A stretch of 64,000 bases of DNA, taken from contig NC_087064.1 in NCBI RefSeq assembly GCF_963678635.1, forward strand, positions 17,601,802-17,665,801, in the 5' to 3' direction. Made by a program: the position numbers and the translations under genes. This document shows, piece after piece, positions 11,341-23,492 of the stretch (its first letter is position 1; the number at the start of each line of letters is the position of its first letter). The notes beneath the pieces are model-generated. The model was not told where the DNA came from. It ran no database searches and saw only the letters and a program-made list of their open reading frames with translations. This DNA comes from Symsagittifera roscoffensis (lineage: Eukaryota; Xenacoelomorpha; Acoela; Convolutidae).

Positions 11341-13196
11341 GTCTTGATAGACCATAAATCCAAAAAGGGCAAAAAAGGCACAAAAAAAGGGGAACGACGA
11401 GCAAAACTCTATCAAACATTTAATTACTTAATAATTTGCCCAAGAAGAGGGCTGATCGAGAACTGGGCAAGAACGTAATGCACTTTACCGCTAGTTCTGT
11501 GATACGTTTTAGTTCTATGTTAGCAGTAATTGATGCGATACCCAAAAAATGTTTTACTTGGTTGAGTTTTCAAGTTCTGAAAACTTCCATATCAATTTTC
11601 GAGTATTTAAACATTTGAGTTTTTTGTAAGATGGGAAGGACATAGAGCGCTAAATCAATTCACCTAAGTCTCATCAATCTGTACTGTACTTAAATACCGG
11701 CAGGAAACTGCCAATGGCGCTGTCTGTCAACTTTGAAGTGACCTATGTTTCTAACTCTTATGATTACATCGGCGCAAAATACGGTGTTTACGGAAAACAT
11801 GGACGGAAAAAAAATAACTCGAAAATGAACCAACGCTATTTTCGAACCTTTACCTTTGCTTGGGATGAAAAAAGACAGGACAAGTTGCACTAGAGGTGGC
11901 CGCATCTCGATCTTAGTACGACGCGCTATCTAAGGGTTCTGGATGCGATTGAGACCAGTTTTTCAGTATTTGTTTAAAAAAATAGTGAAAAATGAGTTAT
12001 GAAAGCTTTTTCATTCGATTGCAGGTAAAACTGATTGCTTTTCAGAAAATATTCTACGCCAGAAAAATGTTTCAGTTGTAAATTGTATCAAATTTTTGAT
12101 TTTCCTTATTTCCTTGGTTGTTTTCAAGTTTTCCCAGAAATTGAGACTGTTTTTGGTTACATGAAATCCTTCACAACAAACTTGTTGCTAAGTAAAGAAA
12201 AAAACTATATATTGTTTTAAATGTTGATACAAGGCAGTTAAAAAGGTACAAATCTTTTTTTCAAAAAATGTTCAAGACAATTTTCAAGGCAGAAAGTTTT
12301 GACGCTGGTATTCGTGAGGTTGTCTTCAAATTTGTTTGGTAGCAAGAAACTTGTTTCAACAGAAACTTTATCTAAGTCTGAAATGGGCATTCATCAGGTT
12401 TTAACATTAATTTTCTGCAAAAAAGTGAGGGAGCGATGCTGTTGATGGAGATTGTATCAGTTTATCGAAGTATGGAAACGCCAAAAAATCAGTAGTTTTC
12501 TTTAGAAAGATGCAGGAAAATTCAACAAAAAGAATACTGTCAGATTCATGAACGTTGTTTTTTTTTTTTACAAAAATGATTGTTTTTACACTGAAGATAG
12601 GAAAAATCAGTTCAAACAATGTTTTGAATTTGATTTTGACTCCGATTCTCAATTTGTAACAATATATTTTAATCGGTTAGCCAAATATAAAAAGTTTCCG
12701 TTGTGTATCCTACATATACATATTCACTGATTCAAAAAAAGTAGTTCAGAAAAAAATGATTGGTATCTATGGTGTAAAATGAAGGTTTTTGATCAGTTTC
12801 TCATTTATACACATCCAAGCTGAGAGAGTTCTCAAAAAAGTTACCCTTCCAAATTCAATATTAATGCTTCAACTTGAGAAACATGTTTCATAAATTTTTG
12901 CTGCATAAGTATGTAAGCCCTGGTTTATCTTGAAAAAAAACTATATTTTAATAAATTTAAACAAGTTTGTTTCTTTTTGGTACCTTTTTTTGGAAACTTT
13001 GCTATTTCTCAAAAACTACTCTGCCAAATTTTGAGATTGAGAATTATGTTGAAGAAAAAATAAGCAAACAGTTTTATGCAGAGTTTTGCCGTATTTTTTC
13101 AACTTAGCTACCGTTTGCTTTTGTGTCGCGTGTTTGTATGTTCATTTTTTCAAATCTTTGAACAAAACAAAATAAGCAAAAACAAATCAAGAAACA

Positions 13197-13451
13197 ATGA
13201 AAGTAAAACCCTCTTTGAAGTATATCCAGAACGATGAAATCAGAGAACGAAAGCAAAAAAAAACTATACTTGATGCTTCACTAAATAAAAGGAAGTTATT
13301 TGACTCAGTCAACATCCAAGCTGAGAGAGTAAAACGAGGGCGCAAAGAACTATTAGTGTCCTACAGCAACCTAAGCTCTACTAGCAGCCAAGATGAAACT
13401 GCATCACGTAAGAGCGTATGGAAACCGACCGCGGTCACTAAGATCGACTGA
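13197..13451 (+). CDS. Hypothetical basic 84-aa protein, copy 2
   Basis: Same reading frame as the ORF at 11086, 2111 bp downstream, in the second copy of the tandem unit. It differs by one residue (Glu for Gln at 43). No domain recognised. Its existence follows from the duplication, so it is not independent evidence for coding. Confidence 0.25.
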   Translation: MKVKPSLKYIQNDEIRERKQKKTILDASLNKRKLFDSVNIQAERVKRGRKELLVSYSNLSSTSSQDETASRKSVWKPTAVTKID

Positions 13452-15278
13452 GTCTTGATAGACCATAAATCCAAAAAGGGCAAAAAACTCTATCAAACAT
13501 TTAATTACTTAATAATTTGCCCAAGAAGAGGGCTGATCGAGAACTGGGCAAGAACGTAATGCACTTTACCGCTAGTTCTGTGATACGTTTTAGTTCTATG
13601 TTAGCAGTAATTGATGCGATACCCAAAAAATGTTTTACTTGGTTGAGTTTTCAAGTTCTGAAAACTTCCATATCAATTTTCGAGTATTTAAACATTTGAG
13701 TTTTTTGTAAAATGGGAAGGACATAGAGCGCTAAATCAATTCACCTAAGTCTCATCAATCTGTACTGTACTTAAATACCGGCAGGAAACTGCCAATGGCG
13801 CTGTCTGTCAACTTTGAAGTGACCTATGTTTCTAACTCTTATGATTACATCGGCGCAAAATACGGTGTTTACGGAAAACATGGACGGAAAAAAAATAACT
13901 CGAAAATGAACCAACGCTATTTTCGAACCTTTACCTTTGCTTGGGATGAAAAAAGACAGGACAAGTTGCACTAGAGGTGGCCGCATCTCGATCTTAGTAC
14001 GACGCGCTATCTAAGGGTTCTGGATGCGATTGAGACCAGTTTTTCAGTATTTGTTTAAAAAAATAGTGAAAAATGAATTATGAAAGCTTTTTCATTCGAT
14101 TGCAGGTAAAACTGATTGCTTTTTAGAAAATATTCTACGCCAGAAAAAAGTTTCAGTTGTAAATTGTATCAAATTTTTGATTTTTCTTATTTCCTTGGTT
14201 GTTTTCAAGTTTTCCCAGAAATTGAGACTGTTTTTGGTTACATGAAATCCTTCACAACAAACTTGTCGCTAAGTAAAGAAAAAATTATATATTGTTTTAA
14301 ATGTTGATACAAAGCAGTTAAAAAAGGTACAAATTTTTTTTTCAAAAAATGTTCAAGACAATTTTCAAGGCAGAAAGTTTTGACGCTGGTATTCGTGAGG
14401 TTGTCTTCAAATTTGTTTGGTAGCAAGAAACTTGTTTCAACAGAAACTTTATCTATGTCTGAAATGGGCATTCATCAGATTTTAACATTAATTTTCTGCA
14501 AAAAAGTGAGGGAGCGATGCTGTTGATGGAGATTGTATCAGTTTATCGAAGTATGGAAACGCCAAAAAATCAGTAGTTTTCTTTAGAAAGATGCAGGAAA
14601 ATTCAACAAAAAGAATACTGTCAGATTCATGAACGTTGTTTTTTTTTTTTTACAAAAATGATTGTTTTTACACTGAAGATAGGAAAAATCAGTTCAAACA
14701 ATGTTTTGAATTTGATTTTGACTCCGATTCTCAATTTGTAACAATATATTTTAATCGGTTAGCCAAATATAAAAAGTTTCCGTTGTGTATCCTACATATA
14801 CATATTCACTGATTCAAAAAAAGTAGTTCAGAAAAAAATGATTGGTATCTATGGTGTAAAATGAAGGTTTTTGATCAGTTTCTCATTTATACACATCCAA
14901 GCTGAGAGAGTTCTCAAAAAAGTTACCCTTCCAAATTCAATATTAATGCTTCAACTTGAGAAACATGTTTCATAAATTTTTGCTGCATAAGTATGTAAGC
15001 CCTGGTTTATCTTGAAAAAAAACTATATTTTAATAAATTTAAACAAGTTTGTTTCTTTTTGGTACCTTTTTTTGGAAACTTTTCTATTTCTCAAAAACTA
15101 CTCTGCCAAATTTTGAGATTGAGAATTATGTTGAAGAAAAAATAAGCAAACAGTTTTATGCAGAGTTTTGCCGTATTTTTTCAACTTAGCTACCGTTTGC
15201 TTTTGTGTCGCGTGTTTGTATGTTCATTTTTTCAAATCTTTGAACAAAACAAAATAAGCAAAAACAAATCAAGAAACA

Positions 15279-15457
15279 ATGAAAGTAAAACCCTCTTTGA
15301 AGTATATCCAGAACGATGAAATCAGAGAACGAAAGCAAAAAAAAAACTATACTTGATGCTTCACTAAATAAAAGGAAGTTATTTGACTCAGTCAACATCC
15401 AAGCTGAGAGAGTAAAACGAGGGCGCAAAGAACTATTAGTGTCCTACAGCAACCTAA
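15279..15457 (+). pseudogene. Truncated, frameshifted third copy of the 84-aa ORF
   Basis: The start ATG and first codons match the two upstream copies, but the A run after residue 19 has ten A instead of nine, shifting the frame. The homology then stops at 15457, in the middle of the ORF, where unrelated sequence begins. The open frame drawn from 15316 is a hybrid of the shifted frame and flanking DNA. Confidence 0.6.
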
Positions 15458-16039
15458 ATCAGCTACAGTTTTTAAAATTGAACTCCAAAATTGTCCGCAT
15501 AATTTCCTCCGCAAAGTTTCTCCACAAAATTCCTCCACAATTGTCTCATATATCAAACGTGGTTGATAAAAGAAGTTGTATCTAATGTGAGTTTTTAGTT
15601 TACAAAATGATAATTTTTATAATTTGTTCTGACTTTATTAAGTTGGATTCAGGAACAAAGACTTTAGTTTTGACTATTTGAGCTGATGTTGTTCACTTAG
15701 TAGATTTCTTCTATAACAAAAAGATAACGAATCATTCAAAAAATATATACATTAAATTTTAGATAGATGCTGAAACTACTTTGAATAATATGTATGTAAA
15801 ACTGTTCAAATCATGATTAATTTGAAAAAAAAATTCGTGTTCTGAAAATTCAAATATGTTCCAGATAGGTTTCCGCTTTAACTAGTTTTTTCAATTCGTA
15901 ATGTTTCCTTTCAGATCATCTTTTCTACGGGCCTGTATTTGTTTATTAACTGCGTCCTCCGAATGCGTTCTCTATATTTCAAACTGTGGTCTCTACAGCC
16001 ACCATGATATCAATAATCAAAGTCTAGATTTTTTCACAA
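15458..16039. other. Gene-free stretch
   Basis: AT-rich DNA between the 2.1-kb repeat and the 179-bp array. The open frame at 15901-16104 runs into the first satellite unit and has no recognisable domain. Confidence 0.45.
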
Positions 16040-17670
16040 ATACTTTTTCCGAGGTTAAGCTTTTGCTTCAATGGCTCCAGGATGTGGGAAGTTCTTCAGT
16101 GTAATTTTGTGAGAAAGATGGTATTCATGATAAGTTGGAATAAATGTTTGGTGGTTGTTTCTTAATAAAAATGCTAGCTCCACCAGGCTATTTAAAATAT
16201 TTTAAAAACTAGTAGATGAAGTAAAATTGAAATAATTTTTTCGCTTCATTGGCTCCAAAAAATGGGAAGTTCTTCAGTGTATATTTTTGACAATACTGGT
16301 ATTCATGATAAATTGGTTTAAATGATTGTTGATTGTTTCCTAATAAAATGTTCTAGCTCCACCAGGCTACTAAATTTTTTTAAAAACTAGTAAAAGAACT
16401 AAAACTGAATAAATTTTTCGCTTCATTGGTTCCAGATTGTGGGAAAATCTTCAGTGTAATTCTTTGAGAATTGTGGTTTTCATGATAATTTGGAATATTT
16501 CTTCGTTGATTGTTTCTTAAAAAAGTGCTAGCTCCACCAAACTACTAAAAATATATTTTTAAGAGTATTGTAGATGAAATCAGATGGATAAATTTTTCGC
16601 TTCATTGGCTTCAGGATGTAGGAAATTTTTCGGTGTCATTTTTTGAGAAAGACGATTTTCATGATAAATTGGAATAGTTGTTCGTTGATCATTTCTTAAA
16701 AAATTGTTATAGCTCCACCAGACTACTAGAAATGTTAGAAAAATAGAAGACGAATTAAAATTGAATAAATTTTTCGCTTCATTGGCTCCAGGATGTGGGA
16801 AGTTCTTCAGTTTACTTTTTTGACGAAGATGGTTTTCACGATAAACTCGAATAGTTGTTCATTGATGGTTTTTTAATAAAATGTACTAGCTCCACCAGAC
16901 TACTTAAAAATATTTTCTAAAAAAACTGTAGATGAAAAAAAACGGATTAAGTTTTTTGCATCATTGGTTCCATAATGTGGAGGTTCTCCAGTGTAATTTT
17001 TGAGAATGATGGTATTCATGATAATTTGGAAGAGTTCCTCGTTCATTCTTTCCTAAAAAAAATCGCTAGCTCCACCAGACTACTAAAAATATATTTTTTT
17101 AAAATTGTAGATGAAATGAAACTGAATAAATTTTTCGCTTCATTGGCTCCAGGATGTGGAAAGTTCTTCAGTGTAACTTCTTGAGAAAGTTGGTACTCAT
17201 GATATAATGGGATAGTTGTTCGTTGATTGTTTCTCAATAAAATGTGCAAGATCCACCAAACTACTAAAAAAGTATTTTAAAAAAGTTGTAGATGAAATAA
17301 AACTGAATGAATTTTTCGCTTCATTGGCTCCAGGATGTGGGAAGTTTTCAGTGTAATTTTTTGAGAAAGATTGTTGTCATGATAAGTTGGAATAGTTGTA
17401 CGTTGATCGTTTCCTATTAAATTGTTATAGCTCCACTAGACTACAAGAAATATTTTTAAATAGTAATAGTAGACGAAACAAAACTGAATACATATTCCGC
17501 TTCATTGGCTCCAGGATGTGGGAAGTTCTTCAATGTAATTTTTTGAAATAGATGGTACTCATGATAAGTTGGAATAGTTCTTCGTTGACTCTCTCTTGAA
17601 AAAAGTGCTAGCTCCACCAGACTACTAACAAAATATTTAGAAAGAATATAATTGAAGTAAAACAGATTAA
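16040..17670. repeat. 179-bp satellite, nine units
   Basis: The anchor TGGCTCCAGGATGTGGGAAG (with variants) starts at 16072, 16250, 16427, 16606, 16783, 16965, 17144, 17325 and 17506, giving periods of 177-182 bp. Each unit also has GCTAGCTCCACCAGACTACT and a GTAGATGAAATAAAACTGAA block. Units differ by many substitutions, so the array is not freshly amplified. The left edge grades into 16030-16060 and the right edge fades after the AAGTAAAACAGATTAA near 17660. Confidence 0.92.
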
Positions 17671-18995
17671 TAAATCAGCTGATCTCACAGTTCACTGGAC
17701 TTTAAGCGTAAACTACCAAATGTTAATACTGATCAAAAACTAAAAATCTGAAAAGTTGTTCCGGAAAAACACTTTGATGACAGAAAAAAGCGTATCAAAA
17801 AGTTATTATAGAAATTAACATCTTTAGTTGGAAAAGCTAGTTATGATCATTGATTGTAAATAACCTGCATAGAATTTATTCTTCACTTTGAAGCAAGAAA
17901 ATAAAGCCGGTCTTTTTTTTAAGAATCCTGTTGCAGATTCCAGTCTGACATCTACATAAACATTGGACACAAGAAGGGACTCTTTCCAATCTCCTACTAC
18001 GTCAGAGTGACTGACTTTTCACGTCACAACAAGAGACTCAATTTCCTCAAGGTTACAAAGCAAAACAGATTTGTATCCCACCAAAAACTCTCAGTCAGCT
18101 CAAAAACATTTTATCCTCAAAAAAACTGTCAAATAATATTGGCCATTTCACAAGAACACTCCAACTGCTTTTTCACTTGCCTAAAGTGGCTTTGGTTGAA
18201 AATAGCGAGAAGAAGAGTTGAAATTAAAGTTAAAACAAGGATGACCGCGGTTGCTGTGCAAGTAGCACAGAAATTCCAACCATACTCATAGAGTAATAGA
18301 AATTGTTTAAAATATTTCTTTAAATTAAGGTAATTTTTAATTGGTGGTGTGATTTGAGAACCATATCATCGGGTAAAGAATTAGTGAATTAGGCATATTT
18401 AAAAAAATTTGTTTTCAAAAACGAATACCAAACAAAAAATGAAAAAAGTGTAAGTATTTTTTAATTTTGTTTTATTTTTTGTACTATATTTTCATTTTTT
18501 TTGAAAATCTTCATTGTCAATTAAGTGCTGAGAGAAAAAAACGAAACCAGTTTTGTTGATAGTAAAATCAAGCTTTGTGAGCGTAAATTTACTAAAAAAC
18601 TTCCTAAGATTTCCATATAACGAATGTTACACGATCGCGCTTTCGCTCGAAATTGAACTAAAAATCAGAAACTTGAAACCAGTTTTTCTCGACACTGGGG
18701 GAGTTTTTGGAAAACTCTAAATGTCGTTCGAATCGCGACTGAAAGGGCTTGAATGTGATATACCACTAATTCTCTCCTATGATTATTGTGTTAGCTGACT
18801 TTGCGGGGAAAGAAAAAGAAAAAAAACTAAACACACCGAATACAAAGTTCCTCCCTATTTTCAATGGTCGTAACAATAACATCCTCCCCTCACACACATG
18901 TGAAACTTAAGTGGTATAAATTGCTCCTCAGTTGGACCATTTAGATTTAATTATTCAATTTAGCAATTTTCAATTTAGCAATATATGGACATGAA
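17671..18995. other. Gene-free stretch before the gap
   Basis: AT-rich DNA with one open frame at 18007-18291 (94 residues, no domain). Because it directly precedes retroelement 1 it could include a 5' LTR and leader, but I find no matching copy downstream of the element. A TATAAA lies at 18915-18920. Confidence 0.45.
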
Positions 18996-19195
18996 NNNNN
19001 NNNNNNNNNNNNNNNNNNNNNNNNNNNNNNNNNNNNNNNNNNNNNNNNNNNNNNNNNNNNNNNNNNNNNNNNNNNNNNNNNNNNNNNNNNNNNNNNNNNN
19101 NNNNNNNNNNNNNNNNNNNNNNNNNNNNNNNNNNNNNNNNNNNNNNNNNNNNNNNNNNNNNNNNNNNNNNNNNNNNNNNNNNNNNNNNNNNNNNN
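18996..19195. other. Assembly gap of 200 N
   Basis: Exactly 200 consecutive N, which looks like a conventional scaffold gap rather than a measured length. It removes the region where a primer-binding site and leader of retroelement 1 would be expected. Confidence 0.98.
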
Positions 19196-19265
19196 CGAAA
19201 TCCCACTGCCATATTAATTTCAACAAAATGAAATAACAAAAAGTCAACTTACAAACTTTTCTCAT

Positions 19266-20854
19266 ATGCCAAATGCCGCAGAATCACTGCAAATGACTAT
19301 GAATCCATACCTAATGAGTGGATCATCAATATCATCAAATGAACCACTAATGACGTTTTTAGGCACAGATCCTGAATACTCTGTAGAAGATTATTTAAAT
19401 GCAGTCACAGCAAATTTAATTTTAAATATAGGACTTGAACCAGTAAACACGCCACTTCATCAAAATTGCCTACATAAACGCACAGTTTTAATCCAAACCA
19501 CACTTGACGGCGCAGCCCAAAAATGGTTTTCAGTTTTACCTATAGAAATAAAATCAGATAGGAAAAGATTCACACAAGAATTCTTAAAAATGTTTGATTC
19601 AGAAAGAAACAAACATCATCAAAGAGTTTTATGCAATGATATTTGTAGACTACCAAATGACACAATTAAACAACTTGCAGTAAGAATTGAAACACTAGTC
19701 CGGAAAGCATACTCACTCAATTTTCTTGATCACAAAAATGCAAAGATGACAGAAATCTTAATGATGACTTCAACACCCCAATTGCGAAAAATAGCAATAA
19801 AAAAGAAAGCATCACATCCTTCCTCAATGCGAGAACCAGATTCAGGCTTTAGGAAACTAGTAGATAAACTAGAACAAGCAGAGATCACTATGAAATTAGA
19901 AGAAACGGAATTCCTAAAGCTACAATATGTCAACAACATCTAAACCACTAGTTCACAAATTAACAATTTTAACGACTCTGATACAGAATTATCTGAAAAA
20001 ATCATTGAAATCTTGAATATCTACGAGAAAAACCCAAATTTTGAAAGCTAACCATCATTCAAAAAAAGTTGTAATTTTTGCCGACGATACGGACACAGCA
20101 TTGCCGAATGCAGACAACAACAACAAGATAACCAAAATAAACCACAAAAATATAGAGAACCAAATAAATCATTTCATCAGTACATGAAAAAGGATCAAAA
20201 TTTACCCAACAAAATCATTCATAGTATTCATAGTTCAGGAAAACCACTTCCAAACAACTCAAATTACAATTGACAACAATCACCCCATAATACGAAATAT
20301 CGAGGAAGATCACTAAATCAAAGAAATTCACGAAATTTCTGACAAAACAGATATAGTCGATCAAATAGTCGCAATAGTCAATATCGAAATAACTATTCAA
20401 GATCAAACTCACACCGACCTGAATTTTTGTTTGAGTCCAGTTCCCATTCAAATCTAGAAACAGAAATTATTCAAATAATCGATCTAGAAACTCTTCATAT
20501 CATAGAAATAGAAATTGTTCCAACGATAGGAATTGAAACTAATCAAATGATCGAAATCCAAGATATCAAAATAATAGATCACGCGATTATTCTAACAATA
20601 GATCAAACTATCATAGACCAGAATATAACAACTATCAAAACAGATCACGCGGTTATTCACAGACTAGAAATTCAAGTTAACAAAAAATAAAGAAACTACT
20701 CTCAGTCACCACATAGGAATAACACCCGTTATCAAAATTGACAACAAAATTATAGGAGTAGTACACCTAAACATCAAAGGCAAATAGATCAGGTACAAGC
20801 AACTGAAGAAACTCAGCCAGACCCCACTGGTATTGATAATAACGAAAGCACAGA
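19266..20854 (+). pseudogene. gag: gag remnant with CCHC zinc knuckle (element 1)
   Basis: An open frame of 225 codons (19266-19943) matches a Ty3/gypsy capsid in layout, including the W-F core (AAQKWFSVLP) at about residues 79-88 and a Gag-like EFLKMF. The same frame continues past TAA stops at 19941 and 20049 into a perfect C-x2-C-x4-H-x4-C box, CNFCRRYGHSIAEC, at 20070-20111. More in-frame stops follow at 20271, 20340, 20688 and 20739. Between about 20430 and 20690 an adjacent frame reads as an Arg/Asn/Ser-rich basic tail, so a pair of frameshifts is likely there. The start ATG is the first in frame, 71 bp after the N gap. The product would have bound RNA and built the particle. Confidence 0.85.
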
Positions 20855-20855
20855 A

Positions 20856-21609
20856 TTGCAATTAAATCACATCAATTGCGAAACCACAGACAGCAAAAGT
20901 GACACAGAATATACAATTTCAATTAATATGATAGACGTTGAAAACGACTATGAACCTATTATATGCGAACAGCCAATGTATTTCCATATCTATCAAAACC
21001 ATGATCAATTTCTTTTAAACTATTATTCAAAACCTATAATACAAAACGATAACAAAACAATAGAAAAATTAGTAGAAGAAATAACAGAAGAAAAACCCAC
21101 AGAATGCTCAAGCACAAATAAATTTTATCAAAACATACCTAAAGAACCACAAAACAAAAAGAAAAATCTGGACAGTCCAACTTCTTTTGGAAAGTCCAAA
21201 ATGCAAACAATTTCAAACACCATACCTTGAATTAGATTTTTTAATAGTTTCCTGAGCGGAATCAAACATCACCAACATTCCCACTTGGAATGAAATGAAA
21301 ATTCTACATCCAAATATAATACCCTTCAAAACAACAAGCAGACTAGCAACTGCACAAGGATCAACCTTAACGAGTTATGGAAAAATCCAACTTTTCATTG
21401 TCACCACTAGAACAATGGAACAAAACAAACTCATGAGCAAACCATTTAAACAAGCCTTCCACATCACAGATATAAAACATGATATCATTGATATACCATT
21501 TATTACTAAATATACACCAACTATAAATATCTTAAATAGCAGAATTCATATAAAACACAGCCTTAACGTTTTTTCAAAGATTAAACAAACAAACACCATT
21601 TTTCTCTAA
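20856..21609 (+). pseudogene. Protease-position region, copy A (element 1)
   Basis: Between the gag tail and RT lie two open pieces: 20856-21230 (124 codons, acidic, in the gag frame) and 21295-21609 (104 codons). Position and size fit the aspartic protease plus linker of a Ty3/gypsy polyprotein. However, no D-T/S-G active-site triad can be read in any frame here, so the protease call rests on position. Stops separate the two pieces around 21231-21290. A second copy of the region lies at about 25227-26074. Confidence 0.45.
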
Positions 21610-21827
21610 ATTTTACCCTATATACAATCAGGAAGAGAAACACTTGAATCCACTATCAGGTAATATTTATAGCTTCTCAATTAAACAAGTTCACTCATAT
21701 GATAAAGAACAAAATCAACAACATCTCTTTATGTCTGACCTTGAATTCAGACCAATTCATAAATTTTTCTGAGTAACAATTTCATCTATCAAATACATGA
21801 AAGAGTCAAACTCAGATATGATTTCTT

Positions 21828-21831
<4 letters not shown>

Positions 21832-21886
<55 letters not shown>
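21832..21886. repeat. (TA)n microsatellite in element 1, copy A
   Basis: About 54 bp of TA dinucleotide between the protease-position region and RT. The equivalent site in the duplicated copy (26295-26326) is about 32 bp, showing slippage since the duplication. Confidence 0.9.
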
Positions 21887-21888
<2 letters not shown>

Positions 21889-22257
21889 CAATTCTCCATA
21901 TAAACTAATCCTTCCTCTAGGACTATTACGTTATTGTGAAACTAATCGTCACTTTCTCCCACAAAAGAAATAGCGTATAGTGTGAAAATTTTTTTTCAAC
22001 TACTAGATATGTCAATCAACAATTCTTAACGAAGAAAGAATTGTCAATTAATAACATATTAAGCAATAAAAAACGAAACACAGATTATTTCACAAAAACA
22101 TCATACTTTCAACCAACCATTCAAATATCAAAATACATGGAAGAACAAAATAATTTCTTACCAATGTTTAATTTTCACCACTCTCAGATAACACAAAAAA
22201 AATTGAACATTTAGCTGAACTATTATTAAAGTACCCAAAAGTTTACGCAACATCTAA

Positions 22258-23492
22258 TTTGATGTTGGAAAAGTAAATTCACCACTAAATTTACCTCTAA
22301 AACTTGATGCAGTTTTCAAAAAGCAACGAGCAAGTAAAGTCCCAATTCACTTACAAGACAAAGTAAACCGATTACTTCAAATACTAGAACAATATGGAAT
22401 CATTTCTGCGGTGAATAAAGAAGATCAGCCAAAAGTTAACACGCTCATAAACCGTGTTATCATTTTAGCAAAAGGAGAATCATTAAAAATAGTTCTAGAT
22501 GCAAGATACCTCAATTCATTCATTGATGAACCTATATCTAATTTGCCGAATGAACCATTTCAAGTAATTCTTACAAAAATAAACGGTGAATAATTCACAA
22601 CAGTAGATACGAATAGTACATATAATCAAATGCCGTTAGACAAACAACCCAGACGATTAAAACAATTTGTTTTTATGAAATCAACAATACGAATTCAATA
22701 GACTATTTAATGGATTTTCCATAGGACCGGCAGCATTTTCAGCATTCATGAGTAAAATTTTCAGACCACTAACATTTAATAAAGATGTAATCACATATTT
22801 AGACGATATTTTTATGCAATCACAAACAAAAGACGAAATGTTCAATGTCTTAGAAAAAAATCATCAAATATTATTACATGAAAACATGGAAGCAGCCCCG
22901 GATAAATCACATTTTTTTTCTAACACGAGTCAAATTCCTTGGACATATTATAGAAAGAAACAGTATAATTCCATCAAAATCTCGCATAGATGCAATCCAA
23001 AAACTCCAATCACCTTCGAATAAAAAGAAAATACAAGATTTTCTTGGAATGTTAAACTTCTTAAGTAAATACGTATATAAAATGCAGTTATACTTAAGAC
23101 CATTCTACAACATCCTTAAACAGCAGAATAAATTTGAATGGACAACAGAATATCAGAAACGATTTGAAGAAATAAAAACTCTTCGCACTCAACAATTATC
23201 AAACACTTTTCCAGATCCCGATGAACCATTTTATGCCATGTGCGACGCCGTAATTTTTGGCATCGGCACAGCATTTTTACAATCTCACAATGGAAAAAAG
23301 AAAGTGAACCTCATTTCCGCAAACTCTAGACTATTCACACAAACTGAACTTAGACTCTCTACTCTTATGAGAGAATGCAGAGCCATAATATATACACTTT
23401 TAGAATATGAATTTTTAATACTGGGATCTAAACATCCAACAGTTTTATTTACAGATCATGAAACAAAAATCTATCTTTTTACACAAAAATGA
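22258..23492 (+). pseudogene. pol: RT and RNase H, copy A (element 1)
   Basis: Ty3/gypsy RT motifs are spread over three frames. 22258-22593 carries the fingers with IVLDARYLN. A TAA (22591) and a frameshift follow, then 22748-23023 carries GFSIGPAAFS just upstream and the catalytic YLDD at 22796-22807. At an 8-T run (about 22913-22920) the sense frame shifts again, to 22878-23492, which holds LGHII, the FLGMLNFLSKYV thumb/connection and RNase H with acidic positions in YAMCDA, RECRAIIYTL and LFTDHET. The second RNase H stretch reads CDAVIFGIG, against CDASNFGIG in copy B. With three frames it cannot make a polymerase. Confidence 0.9.

Larger units (their letters stand above)
10717..15457. 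repeat. 2.1-kb tandem repeat, 2.3 copies
   Basis: Copy 1 spans 10717-12827, copy 2 spans 12828-14909 and a truncated copy 3 spans 14910-15457. All begin with GTTCTCAAAAAAGTTACCC. Copy 1 is 2111 bp and copy 2 is 2082 bp; the difference is largely a block of about 30 bp present only in copy 1 near 11370-11400. Otherwise the copies are nearly identical, so the duplication is recent or an assembly product. The last bases of copies 1 and 2 read ACATCCAAGCTGAGAGAG, which also occurs inside the 84-aa ORF of copies 2 and 3, pointing to a short-homology breakpoint. Confidence 0.9.

Noticed and set aside
18915-18933. TATAAA plus TCAGTT as a 5' LTR promoter of element 1
   Set aside because: The TATA-to-initiator distance is only about 15 bp, shorter than usual, and no matching sequence is found downstream of the element, so an LTR cannot be shown.
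20427-20690. Ile/Glu/Thr-rich 87-codon ORF in element 1
   Set aside because: The neighbouring frame reads as an Arg/Asn/Ser-rich tail like that flanking it on both sides, so this ORF is the shifted reading of the gag tail.
19941-20741. Deaminase-type hypermutation as the cause of the many in-frame stops in element 1
   Set aside because: Several gag stops could come from single C-to-T or G-to-A changes, but where copies A and B can be compared the stop differences are often transversions (TCA versus TGA at 26720; TTA versus TAA near 24774; GAA versus TAA near 28689). This looks like ordinary decay.
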